A DNA stretch of 8,022 nt from Candidatus Atribacteria bacterium (GTDB taxonomy: Bacteria; Atribacterota; JALVIU01), in contig JALVIU010000332.1 of NCBI GenBank assembly GCA_027028665.1, positions 1 through 8,022 on the forward strand, read 5' to 3'. Both the position numbers and the translations under genes were made by a program. The notes beneath the pieces are model-generated. The model saw nothing but the letters and a program-made list of their open reading frames with translations. It did no database searches and was not told the DNA's origin. This document shows positions 1-6,452 of the stretch, in pieces (position 1 is the first letter of the stretch; every line of letters begins with the position of its first letter).

Positions 1-1141
1 TAATCTCTTCTGCAAGCTCCAATATGTTTATCTGTACATCCCTTCTTACCTTTAGGTCCTCTATCTCATCTACATCTATATTGTGTGCAAGACCGTGTAC
101 CCTTCTTATCATAACAGTTGCTGCATATCCTACCATATCCACAAAGAATGTACGCATATAGTAATCCATAAAGCCCGGTACTTTTGCACTTATATCTTTT
201 GCATCTTTTTCCCAGTTTGCCACAAACTTCTCTTCAAACTGTGTAAATGCATCATTTATCATATCAAGGATATATTCACGATAATCTGTAATCTCTTCTC
301 TTGTATATTTGTCGGTTTTTCCGTCCCAGGATACATAATTTATTAATATATTTCCAAGTAGAAGCCCTGGATCAAATGCTGCAGGGCCTACATATGAAAA
401 TTCTGTATCAAATACTTTTGTAGAGGTCTCATTTGCAAAGATAGAGCCTGTATGGAGGTCTCCATGTATGAGACTCTGGGCCTCGGTAAGGAATTTAAAC
501 TTTAATTTGGTTGCTTCATTCCAGAGGGCCTTTCTTTTCCAGAATACTGTTTCAAGATAAGGTCTTAGCTCTGGGTTTATATTATTTCTTTCTGCATCAT
601 AGTAAGGCTCTGTAAATATAAGATCTTCTGTGATCTTGCAGAGTTCGGGATTTATAAACTTTTTGACAAGCTCCTTTTTTTCCTTTGAGTCAAGATAAAG
701 GTCAGATGTATAAAATAATGTATTTGCCATGAATGTAGATATATGATCCGGAAATTTTGGGTATTTTTTCATCCTTATCATGCCACGCCTCATTACTCCA
801 AGGTGCGAGAGGTCTTCCATTACCATAAGTGCCATCTCGTGATCCATGTGGTAGAGTTCTGGCACAAGTCCTGGTGCTAATTTGTTTTGAATATTTAGGG
901 CCTCTGCTTCTATTCGTGCACGATCCAGTGTCATGGGCCATCCTTCACCTACAACTCTTACGTAGGGGAGTGCCTGTTTAACTGCTACAGATTTTCCTGT
1001 ATCCTCATCTTTTACTATAAATACCAGATTTAGATTGCCATCTCCTACCTCTCTGGCAGTAAGCTTTGCATTTTCTGGGAAGATGTCGAGTTTTTTTATG
1101 TACTCTACTACCTTGTGTTCATCTAACTTTTCATATCCCAT
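1..1141 (-). CDS. mtnK: 5-methylthioribose kinase, C-terminus cut by window edge
   Basis: Cytoplasmic kinase that phosphorylates 5-methylthioribose on C1 with ATP, giving methylthioribose-1-phosphate for the methionine salvage pathway. I translated 380 codons from the ATG at 1139-1141; no stop occurs before base 1, and since family members run about 400 residues only some tens are missing. Family marks seen: GDGNLN near residues 33-38 (nucleotide loop), VVGEGWPMTLDRARIE at 63-78, the catalytic loop HGDLHTGSI at 226-234, and DTEF at 245-248 followed by YVGPAAFDPG, the MtnK form of the metal-binding DxE motif in this aminoglycoside-phosphotransferase-like fold. The start is fixed by GGAGG seven bases upstream. 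It lies 17 bases after the permease gene, so it is the fourth gene of the transporter operon. A homoserine or other sugar kinase of the same fold is possible, but the GEGWP and DTEF blocks favour MtnK. Confidence 0.9.
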   Translation of the reverse strand, partial: MGYEKLDEHKVVEYIKKLDIFPENAKLTAREVGDGNLNLVFIVKDEDTGKSVAVKQALPYVRVVGEGWPMTLDRARIEAEALNIQNKLAPGLVPELYHMDHEMALMVMEDLSHLGVMRRGMIRMKKYPKFPDHISTFMANTLFYTSDLYLDSKEKKELVKKFINPELCKITEDLIFTEPYYDAERNNINPELRPYLETVFWKRKALWNEATKLKFKFLTEAQSLIHGDLHTGSIFANETSTKVFDTEFSYVGPAAFDPGLLLGNILINYVSWDGKTDKYTREEITDYREYILDMINDAFTQFEEKFVANWEKDAKDISAKVPGFMDYYMRTFFVDMVGYAATVMIRRVHGLAHNIDVDEIEDLKVRRDVQINILELAEEI

Positions 1142-1158
1142 ACGATTTCCTCCTTTTA

Positions 1159-2139
1159 TTATTTATTTTTAAATGCCCTGAGTGCCAGTGCCCCAACAAG
1201 TACAAGCCCTTTGAATATATCCTGTGCCGTATAAGGCACATTCATCATAGTAAGACCATTCATAAGCACTCCTGTAAATATGGCACCAATAAGTGTGCCT
1301 GGGAGGTTTGGAATGCCAGTACCCAAAAATGTAAATCCTATAAAACTTGCAGCTACAGCGTCCATAAGATATGCATCTCCTGCATTGGGTTGCCCTGACC
1401 CAAGATAGGATGCAAGTACTATTCCTCCTATAGCAGCTAATACACCAGAAAATATGTAACCTATGGTTTTTATACCTGCCACATCTATTCCGCTTAACCT
1501 TGCTGCTTCAGGATTTCCCCCTGTTGCATACATAAGTCTTCCAAGTTTTGTGTTATTGAGGATGATATGCCCAATAATTATTATGACAAGCATAAGAATT
1601 ATCATAAAAGGAATACCTGATATCTTTCCCTGCCCGATGAATAAAAAATTCTTTGTGATTGTTCCTGGTGCCTGGTGAATCCCATGTGGAGTAATAATAT
1701 TCATTTTGCTAAAGATCTGATTTCCTCTACAGTATACAAGCTGTATTCCTCTTGCTACATACATCATACCCAGAGTAGCAAGAAGATCAGGGATTCGAAG
1801 CTTTATAGATAGAAAGCTATTGGAAAGGCCTATAAGAATACCTGCTATAAGTGGAACTAAAATGGCCACCCATGCAGGCTGTACGGAAAATACCATCATA
1901 CCTGCGGCAAGCATGGAGGCAAGAGATGCCACAGACCCCACAGATAAATCAAAACCCCCTACTACCAGGCTAAATGTTACACCTCCTGCCACCAGTGTAG
2001 TTATGGTAATTGAGGTCATAATATTCATAAGATTATCAAATGTGAGGAACTGGCCTGGTAGTAACCCAGAAAATATCACTAAAAGTCCTATTATAGCAAT
2101 AATAACTCCATATTTATATATAAAGTTTGTAGTTTTCAC
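1159..2139 (-). CDS. ABC sugar transporter permease, RbsC-type (CUT2 family)
   Basis: Inner-membrane channel subunit of a ribose-type ABC importer, expected to form a homodimer with the dual ATPase encoded upstream. The 326 residues are almost all hydrophobic, with roughly eight to ten membrane segments. CUT2 marks are GGFDLSVGSV at 61-70, RIPDLLATLG at 115-124, and the cytoplasmic ATPase-coupling segment ATGGNPEAARLSGIDV at 205-220. Length is typical of the family (about 320). The start is GTG at 2137-2139, overlapping the ATPase stop as GTGA, with AGGAGGG inside the end of the ATPase gene as ribosome site; this implies translational coupling. It ends in tandem TAA stops just before mtnK. 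The kinase next door suggests methylthioribose as substrate; ribose or another pentose cannot be excluded from the permease itself. Confidence 0.9.
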   Translation of the reverse strand: MKTTNFIYKYGVIIAIIGLLVIFSGLLPGQFLTFDNLMNIMTSITITTLVAGGVTFSLVVGGFDLSVGSVASLASMLAAGMMVFSVQPAWVAILVPLIAGILIGLSNSFLSIKLRIPDLLATLGMMYVARGIQLVYCRGNQIFSKMNIITPHGIHQAPGTITKNFLFIGQGKISGIPFMIILMLVIIIIGHIILNNTKLGRLMYATGGNPEAARLSGIDVAGIKTIGYIFSGVLAAIGGIVLASYLGSGQPNAGDAYLMDAVAASFIGFTFLGTGIPNLPGTLIGAIFTGVLMNGLTMMNVPYTAQDIFKGLVLVGALALRAFKNK

Positions 2140-3647
2140 TCTTTAGACCCTCCTGTTGCATATGCAAGTAATCTTTTAGGATCCATTTCATCTTTTCTCA
2201 TCTGGGCAACTATACTACCGTCAAACATGACAAGTACCCTATCACATAAGCCCATCACTTCAGGAATTTCAGGTGTTATGAATAAGATGGATTTCCCCAT
2301 TTTGGCAAGTTCTGAGATAATTCTGTACATTTCACTTTTTGCACCTACATCTATTCCCTTTGTAGGCTCATCAAAAAAGTATATATCACCTTTCTTTTGT
2401 ATCCATCTTCCCACTACCACCTTTTGTTGATTTCCTCCTGATAGAAAATCAACAAATTGTAAAACAGAGCTTGCAACTATTTTAAGCTCTTCTTTCATTG
2501 TCCTTGCAAGTTCTATCTCTCTTTCTTTGTCTACAAATATTCCCTTTGAAATCCTATCCAGGTTTGCGATGCCTATATTGAATGCAATGGTTTTTTCTAA
2601 AAATAATCCCTGTTTTCTTCTTTCTTCAGGTATAAGAAAAATACCTCTTTTTACAGCATCCTTCGGTATGTGAAATCTTACATTCTTTCCTTTTAGTATA
2701 ATTTTTCCTTTATCTGGTTTTATATTACCATAAAGTAGATGTAAAAGTTCTGTTTTTCCTGCTCCAACAAGTCCGTAAATCCCCAAGATCTCTCCCCTTT
2801 TCAATTCAAAAGACACATCTCTTACTTTATTTTTGTACCATAATCCTTCCACTTTTAGGACAGTTTCATCTTCTGAGGTATGGGGTGCTATGGGGAACTG
2901 CTCTTCTAAGCTATGGCCAAGCATCATTGATACGATCTCTTCCGGGCTCGTTTTATCCTTTTCTTTTGTTCCGATGTATTTTCCATCTCGTAATACCGAG
3001 ATCCTATCAGATATATCGAATACCTCTTCTAATCTATGTGAAACAAATACAATACCCAGATCTTTTTCCTTTAGTCCCCTTATAATAGCCTTTAATTTCT
3101 CTACATCCTTTGAAGAAAGCGAAGAGGTGGGTTCATCGAAGAGTATAAATGATGCATTTGATGCAAGGGCCCTTGCAATAGCGATAATTTGTCTTTGTGC
3201 AACAGATATATTTGCCACTTTTTCTTTCACATTAGGTAGTTCTTTTTCAAAACCCACATCTTTTAATATATTCTTTGCCCTATCATAAATAGTCTGCCAT
3301 GAAAATGTGTTAAATTTTTTTGTATTAACTATTTCGTATAATAATAGATTCTCTGCTATAGTAAGCTCTGGAACAAGTGATGTATCCACCTCTTGATATA
3401 TACAGTATATGCCCTCTTTCAACATCTCGTGAGGGCTTTTTGCCTTTATCTCTTTGTCTCCGAGGTAGATTTTACCTCTATAGTGTGGATATATGCCTGA
3501 TATAGTCTTAAAGAGACTGCTTTTACCTGCACCATTTGCCCCAACAAGTGCATGTACTTCTCCTGTTTTAAATGACATAGAGACATTATCCAGTGCCCTT
3601 ACTCCAGGAAAGTCTAAGGTTATATCTTTTATCCGAAGGGTATCCAT
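2136..3647 (-). CDS. ABC sugar transporter ATP-binding protein, two nucleotide domains (RbsA/MglA-type)
   Basis: Cytoplasmic energy subunit of the importer, 503 residues, the usual size for fused CUT2 ATPases. Domain 1: Walker A GANGAGKS at 36-43, Q-loop Gln85, signature ISVAQRQ at 147-153 (the CUT2 variant of LSGGQ), Walker B FILFDE at 167-172, switch His204. Domain 2: Walker A GLVGAGKT at 292-299, signature LSGGNQQ at 402-408, Walker B IYFFDE at 422-427; the Q-loop position reads PEER and the switch region reads ITPE without His, as is usual for domain 2 in this family. Odd point: the family members I recall (RbsA, XylG, MglA) carry Arg in the second Walker A, whereas here it is Lys298. The ATG is preceded by GAGG five bases upstream. 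A 65-base gap with a stem-loop separates it from the binding-protein gene; it overlaps the permease gene by four bases. Confidence 0.93.
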   Translation of the reverse strand: MDTLRIKDITLDFPGVRALDNVSMSFKTGEVHALVGANGAGKSSLFKTISGIYPHYRGKIYLGDKEIKAKSPHEMLKEGIYCIYQEVDTSLVPELTIAENLLLYEIVNTKKFNTFSWQTIYDRAKNILKDVGFEKELPNVKEKVANISVAQRQIIAIARALASNASFILFDEPTSSLSSKDVEKLKAIIRGLKEKDLGIVFVSHRLEEVFDISDRISVLRDGKYIGTKEKDKTSPEEIVSMMLGHSLEEQFPIAPHTSEDETVLKVEGLWYKNKVRDVSFELKRGEILGIYGLVGAGKTELLHLLYGNIKPDKGKIILKGKNVRFHIPKDAVKRGIFLIPEERRKQGLFLEKTIAFNIGIANLDRISKGIFVDKEREIELARTMKEELKIVASSVLQFVDFLSGGNQQKVVVGRWIQKKGDIYFFDEPTKGIDVGAKSEMYRIISELAKMGKSILFITPEIPEVMGLCDRVLVMFDGSIVAQMRKDEMDPKRLLAYATGGSKE

Positions 3648-3680
3648 TTTAGCCTCTTTTGCTTTTATGGATTATCAATA

Positions 3681-3700
3681 AGAGGGGCGGATGCCCCTCT
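3681..3700 (-). other. GC-rich intercistronic stem-loop between binding-protein and ATPase genes
   Basis: On the transcript strand AGAGGGGC, loop ATCC, GCCCCTCT: a perfect 8-bp stem with a 4-base loop, strikingly GC-rich for this sequence. It starts 12 bases after the binding-protein stop. No T-run follows (next bases are TATTGATAA), so it is not a classical terminator. The position is where ABC-importer operons often place a stabilising hairpin that protects the upstream message from 3' decay and leaves more binding protein than membrane subunits. That role is inference; the stem is seen directly. Confidence 0.65.
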
Positions 3701-3712
3701 ATGGTTATATCA

Positions 3713-4765
3713 TTATTTTTTCTTTGCAAGTTTTTTCAACCACTCTGGCCAGAATTTTCCACTTTCTCCCCATGCAGATACATATTTTTTGCTTAGATAT
3801 TTTCCTTCTGGGAGTTTTCTCACCATATCTTGTGTTATAAGTACTGCAGGATGGAGATAGAACTTGGGTGCCTTTTCTCCTGCAAGCTCTATGAGTGCCA
3901 ACCTTACATCTATTCTTCCGAGTTCGTATGGATCTGCTGCTGCTGTTGCCACCCATGGACTTCCCTTTTCTCTCATCATGGAGATATCCTCAGGACTTAT
4001 ATCTATACTGTAGATGGGAATCTTCTTCCCCGTCTGTTTTAGCGCATTATATACACCCTGGGCAAATTGATCCCATGATGCCCAAAATGCATCTATCTCT
4101 GGATGTGCCTTAAGTACTGCAAGTGTCTGCTCCATTGTATCTCCTACCGTATTCTGTGTTGCCCTTCCATAGTTTGCCACTACTTGAATCCCTGGGAATT
4201 CACCAAGTAGCAGATCGAGAATCTTTCTCCTCTTTTCCATAGGTGTAAATCCGCCTACCCAAACAACACCTATTTTTGCCTTTCCTCCAAAATCCTGAAT
4301 AAGATTCATGAGGCTGTAATATGCAAGGAGATAGTCATCCTGATTTGTTTCAACTACCTTATCCATACCCAGTGCAAGATCTACTGTGACTACTACAATT
4401 CCTTTATTCACAGCATCTTGAATTATAGGCTTTAAACCTTCTGCTGCTCCATGATTTATTATTATAATATCCACATTTTTTGCAATAGCTGTCTTTAGGT
4501 CGCTTATCATTTTAGCCCTGTCAAATTTTGCATCGGTGATGAATATGTTTGATTGAGGGATGCCTACATCATTAAACATAGAGAGTACACCACTTATGTA
4601 CTGTGCCTGCCACTGGCCAAGGGTAAATTCATTTACAAGTGCTACCTTTACATTCTTTACCCCACCCCCCAATAGTGAATCTGGGGAATATTTTGCTGCA
4701 AATGCTCCTGTTGCAAATACTGCAAGAAGTAGAAATATACTCAAGATTACCAAAATCTTTTTCAT
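3713..4765 (-). CDS. Periplasmic sugar-binding protein of ABC importer (Peripla_BP_4/RbsB-like)
   Basis: Secreted substrate-receptor of the importer, 350 residues. It has a clear signal peptide: MKK, hydrophobic core to about residue 18, and an AFA-A cleavage site near 23/24. There is no lipobox Cys, so the mature protein should be soluble rather than a lipoprotein. The body follows the two-lobed type I binding-protein plan: VKVALVNEF near residue 40, then a lobe-1 alternation of strands and helices (DIIIINHGAAEGLKPIIQDA), and a lobe-2 segment with VGGFTPMEKRRKILD and DAFWASWDQFAQGVYNAL. The start has AGGAGGTG a few bases upstream. It is first in the operon, behind a strong promoter. The ligand cannot be read directly; the mtnK gene downstream makes methylthioribose (or a related 5-modified ribose) the best guess. 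Confidence 0.9.
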   Translation of the reverse strand: MKKILVILSIFLLLAVFATGAFAAKYSPDSLLGGGVKNVKVALVNEFTLGQWQAQYISGVLSMFNDVGIPQSNIFITDAKFDRAKMISDLKTAIAKNVDIIIINHGAAEGLKPIIQDAVNKGIVVVTVDLALGMDKVVETNQDDYLLAYYSLMNLIQDFGGKAKIGVVWVGGFTPMEKRRKILDLLLGEFPGIQVVANYGRATQNTVGDTMEQTLAVLKAHPEIDAFWASWDQFAQGVYNALKQTGKKIPIYSIDISPEDISMMREKGSPWVATAAADPYELGRIDVRLALIELAGEKAPKFYLHPAVLITQDMVRKLPEGKYLSKKYVSAWGESGKFWPEWLKKLAKKK

Positions 4766-4779
4766 GGTTCCACCTCCTG

Positions 4780-4813
4780 TTTGAATTTAATAAAAACTGA
4801 ACAAAAATTCAAA
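4780..4813 (-). promoter_or_regulatory. 9-bp inverted repeat in the leader of the importer operon
   Basis: Transcript strand TTTGAATTT, 16-base spacer, AAATTCAAA: a perfect 9-bp inverted repeat between the predicted transcription start (about 4832) and the ribosome site at 4773-4777. It could be a double-stranded operator for a repressor or a weak AT-rich RNA hairpin next to the ribosome site. The whole leader is only about 65 bases, too short for a standard SAM-I (S-box) riboswitch, and I see none of its conserved helices. Confidence 0.45.
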
Positions 4814-4838
4814 TCTAAAACTTTTGTTTATATTATTA

Positions 4839-4866
4839 ATTATATAACAAAGCATTTTTTTGTCAA
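4839..4866 (-). promoter_or_regulatory. Near-consensus sigma-70-type promoter of the importer-mtnK operon
   Basis: On the minus strand TTGACA (complement of 4861-4866), a 16-base spacer, then TATAAT (complement of 4839-4844). Both hexamers match consensus exactly. Start of transcription would fall near 4832, about 66 bases before the binding-protein ATG. Such a strong core promoter suggests control by a repressor or by leader structure rather than by an activator. Confidence 0.8.
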
Positions 4867-4923
4867 TAGATGTAGTAAAAAGTTCCTTAAATTTTGTGGC
4901 TAAATATCTACAATTATGGAATA

Positions 4924-4932
4924 TGGTATAAT
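4924..4932 (+). promoter_or_regulatory. Extended -10 promoter of the Asp-rich protein gene
   Basis: TGGTATAAT, an extended -10 element (TG, one base, TATAAT). No good -35 hexamer sits 16-18 bases upstream. Predicted start is near 4939, about 13 bases before the ATG at 4953, leaving just room for the AAGGGGGA ribosome site. It is divergent from the importer promoter, with both elements inside the 187-base gap. Confidence 0.55.
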
Positions 4933-4952
4933 TAAATAAAAAAGGGGGATTT

Positions 4953-5156
4953 ATGGATTATATTGGAGGTATTGTAATAGTTCTTATTTTTATAGGGATT
5001 GGTTTTTTGTTTGGAAGAAGAAAGGGTAATAATAGAATAGTTAACGATTATGACCCAGATTTTGACGATCATGATAAATTTCCTGCAGATGATGCCTATG
5101 GTGATAATGACGCCAATGATAATGATGATTATGATGACGGAGGTTTTGATGATTAG
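4953..5156 (+). CDS. Small membrane-anchored protein with Asp-rich tail, function unknown
   Basis: 67 residues, no family recognised. Residues 4-20 form one hydrophobic segment (IGGIVIVLIFIGIGFLF), followed by basic GRRKGNNR at 21-28, which by the positive-inside rule puts the C-terminus in the cytoplasm. Residues 31-67 contain 17 Asp and no Glu, with Asn, Gly and Tyr between (for example DNDANDNDDYDDGG), so the tail is very acidic and probably disordered unless it binds cations such as calcium. The DNA of the tail is a run of GAT/AAT-like triplets that could slip. Support for a real gene: an extended -10 promoter, a GGGGG-type ribosome site six bases before the ATG, and a consistent topology signal. 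It is followed after 68 bases by a pseudopilin gene on the same strand; a shared role is only a guess. Confidence 0.7.
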   Translation: MDYIGGIVIVLIFIGIGFLFGRRKGNNRIVNDYDPDFDDHDKFPADDAYGDNDANDNDDYDDGGFDD

Positions 5157-5178
5157 AAGTTTATTTCTACCTTCTAAT
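5152..5178 (+). repeat. 8-bp inverted repeat overlapping the stop of the Asp-rich gene
   Basis: ATTAGAAG, an 11-base loop, CTTCTAAT: a perfect stem whose left arm includes the TAG stop at 5154-5156. No T-run follows, so a terminator is not supported. It may be an AT-rich hairpin between two co-transcribed genes, or chance. Confidence 0.35.
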
Positions 5179-5224
5179 GTATATTATAGAGATTACATTA
5201 AGATATAAGAAAGGAGTGGTCGCT

Positions 5225-5824
5225 ATGATTAGAGGAGGTAGAGGTTTTACTTTGATTGAACTTTTGGTGGTCATAGCTATAATTGGTATTCTTGCTGCAA
5301 TTATTGCACCAAATGCATTCAATGCTATTATAAAAGCAAAGGTTGCAAAACTGGAATCAGATATGGATACACTTCGTAAAGCAGCCCTTCTTCACTATGC
5401 AGATACAGGGAGGATACCTCCGGATAAGGCATTTTCTGGAGGGGCAGGAGAAGACCCTGGTTTTATGGAAAATGTGAATAACTTTGAGGGCTGGGATGGT
5501 CCATATCTTGAACGATGGAAAGAACACACACCTTTTGGTGGAAAGTATGCCTGGGTGTATGCATGCGGTGTCTCGGTTGCTTCCCAATATCCTGGTGCAT
5601 ATAGTAGTAATAATTGGCAAGATGATGATGGCAATCTAAAAGTATGGTATGGAAGTGCATTATGGGATGACCCAGAAGGTAGTTTAAAATTGCCACAGAG
5701 GGCTATTACAAAGATCGATAATGATGTGGATAATGGGGATGGGGGAAATGCAGGTTACTGGCAGTATATACATTACAATGGTCCTGAACAGTGGACATAT
5801 ATACTTCATAAGGAATACTTTTAG
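5225..5824 (+). CDS. GspG-like pseudopilin / type IV pilin-like protein
   Basis: Precursor of a pilin-type fibre subunit, 199 residues. The start chosen is the ATG at 5225, not the in-frame ATG at 5177, because AAGGAG lies eight bases upstream and it leaves a short basic leader MIRGGRG ending in the Gly used by prepilin peptidase. The mature protein begins FTLIELLVVIAIIGILAAIIAP, with Glu at +5 and the standard hydrophobic assembly helix. The globular part resembles type II secretion major pseudopilins: an AKLESDMDTLRKAALLHYADTGRIPP helix region (residues 39-64), a GWDGPYLERW segment near 88-97, a TPFGGKYAWVY strand, and a late Asp/Gly-rich loop (KIDNDVDNGDGGNAG) in the position of the GspG calcium site. 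No prepilin peptidase, ATPase or platform gene is adjacent, so it is an orphan subunit. It could serve type II secretion, a type IV pilus or a DNA-uptake fibre. Confidence 0.85.
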   Translation: MIRGGRGFTLIELLVVIAIIGILAAIIAPNAFNAIIKAKVAKLESDMDTLRKAALLHYADTGRIPPDKAFSGGAGEDPGFMENVNNFEGWDGPYLERWKEHTPFGGKYAWVYACGVSVASQYPGAYSSNNWQDDDGNLKVWYGSALWDDPEGSLKLPQRAITKIDNDVDNGDGGNAGYWQYIHYNGPEQWTYILHKEYF

Positions 5825-5856
5825 TAGTGATAGGGAGTGAGAGCTCCCTATCACTA
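5825..5856 (+). terminator. Perfect 13-bp stem-loop right after the pseudopilin stop
   Basis: TAGTGATAGGGAG, loop TGAGAG, CTCCCTATCACTA, beginning at the base after the stop codon. The stem is long and perfect, but neither strand has a T-run after it, so it is not a textbook intrinsic terminator. It may mark or protect the 3' end of the pilin message; an operator or mobile-element end is also possible. Confidence 0.45.
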
Positions 5857-6076
5857 AATCTACTCTGGCCTATATTTGGCATATAACTTGTCTTCTTTCA
5901 GGGTTTTTTATTTATATTACTTCTGGAACCTAATGTAGATTATGATTCCTTTAGTTTTTTTATTTCCACACTTATGATTATCTTTAGATTAAGTGATTAT
6001 TTTTTTTGCAAAAAGTATTGTCCTTTATAATTCTTCTTATATTGTAAGTCTTTTTACAGAAGCTCCTTTGATGCCA

Positions 6077-6208
6077 AAAGGTGATTATATTTTCAGGATT
6101 TATGAGAATGCTTTCATTCACATCTTTAATAAGATACACATGGAGGTGAAAGAAATCATCTGAAATACTATCCCCTGCTTAAAAGACATCCTCTGCTATT
6201 TTTATATT
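6077..6208 (-). pseudogene. Eroded N-terminus of an MBL-fold diiron (flavodiiron/oxygen-sensor-like) protein
   Basis: Read on the minus strand from 6208: NIKIAEDVF, a TAA stop at 6179-6181, AGDSISDDFFHLHVYLIKD, then VNESILINPENIITF. This matches the N-terminal pattern of flavodiiron and related oxygen-binding diiron proteins as I recall it: KIA(E/D)D(V/I)(F/Y)WVG, then an acidic stretch, then (N/H)xYLIKD, then NESVLIDPG. The in-frame TAA sits where the family has Trp (TGG), and the DPG turn has become NPE. No ATG precedes it (TAA stands at the expected start), and beyond 6077 the similarity stops although the frame stays open to 5987; a +1 frame there continues as FGIKGASVKRLT before further stops. 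The catalytic HxHxDH region is absent. I infer a dead gene with frameshifts and deletions. Family assignment rests on about 40 residues. Confidence 0.5.
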
Positions 6209-6321
6209 TTATAGACTTTGCCAGCTCACAAGCTTAAGTTTTTTACCATTCCTTCCTTTTTATATAAATGTTATATTTATTAAATGTTCTTAGTATTTCC
6301 CATTTGTCTGTGTTTTTACTG

Positions 6322-6355
6322 TGTAGAAATTCACTCTAAATATTCTACATTTTTT
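6322..6355 (+). terminator. Weak AT-rich hairpin followed by six T
   Basis: TGTAGAA, 14-base loop, TTCTACA, then TTTTTT on the plus strand. The 7-bp stem is mostly A-T and the loop long, so as a terminator it would be poor. No plus-strand gene precedes it closely; it could be a relic or chance. Confidence 0.2.
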
Positions 6356-6452
6356 CTCAAAGCTTAGCTGCAATGTTTTGCAGGAGTTGCAAAATATGAA
6401 TAGAGGGAAACCTTGAGCTAATTTTACAATGAAAGTTTATAAGGAAGGACAA

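Noticed and set aside
1159-2146. Plus-strand open frames opposite the permease, ATPase and binding-protein genes
   Set aside because: They are antisense shadows without ribosome sites or family motifs, while the minus-strand genes are unmistakable.
4766-4838. SAM-I (S-box) riboswitch before the importer-mtnK operon
   Set aside because: The predicted leader is about 65 bases, shorter than an S-box aptamer, and its conserved helices and a following terminator are not visible.
5177-5224. Upstream ATG at 5177 as the pseudopilin start
   Set aside because: It has no ribosome site, lies at the edge of an inverted repeat, and would give a 23-residue leader; the ATG at 5225 has AAGGAG and a typical 7-residue leader.
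5827-5855. TCCCTATCA and TGATAGGGA half-sites resembling the tet operator
   Set aside because: The half-sites are in the opposite arrangement (outward, with a GAGTGAGAGCTC centre) from the tet operator, and no tetR-like gene is present; the match is coincidental.
6071-6163. Plus-strand reading of about 30 residues starting MPKGDYIF
   Set aside because: No ribosome site or promoter, very short, and it lies antisense to the better-supported MBL-fold remnant.
6319-6350. GTGTAGAAAT/ATTTCTACAC resembling part of a Cas12a-type CRISPR repeat
   Set aside because: Only one copy occurs, with no spacers, array periodicity or cas gene.
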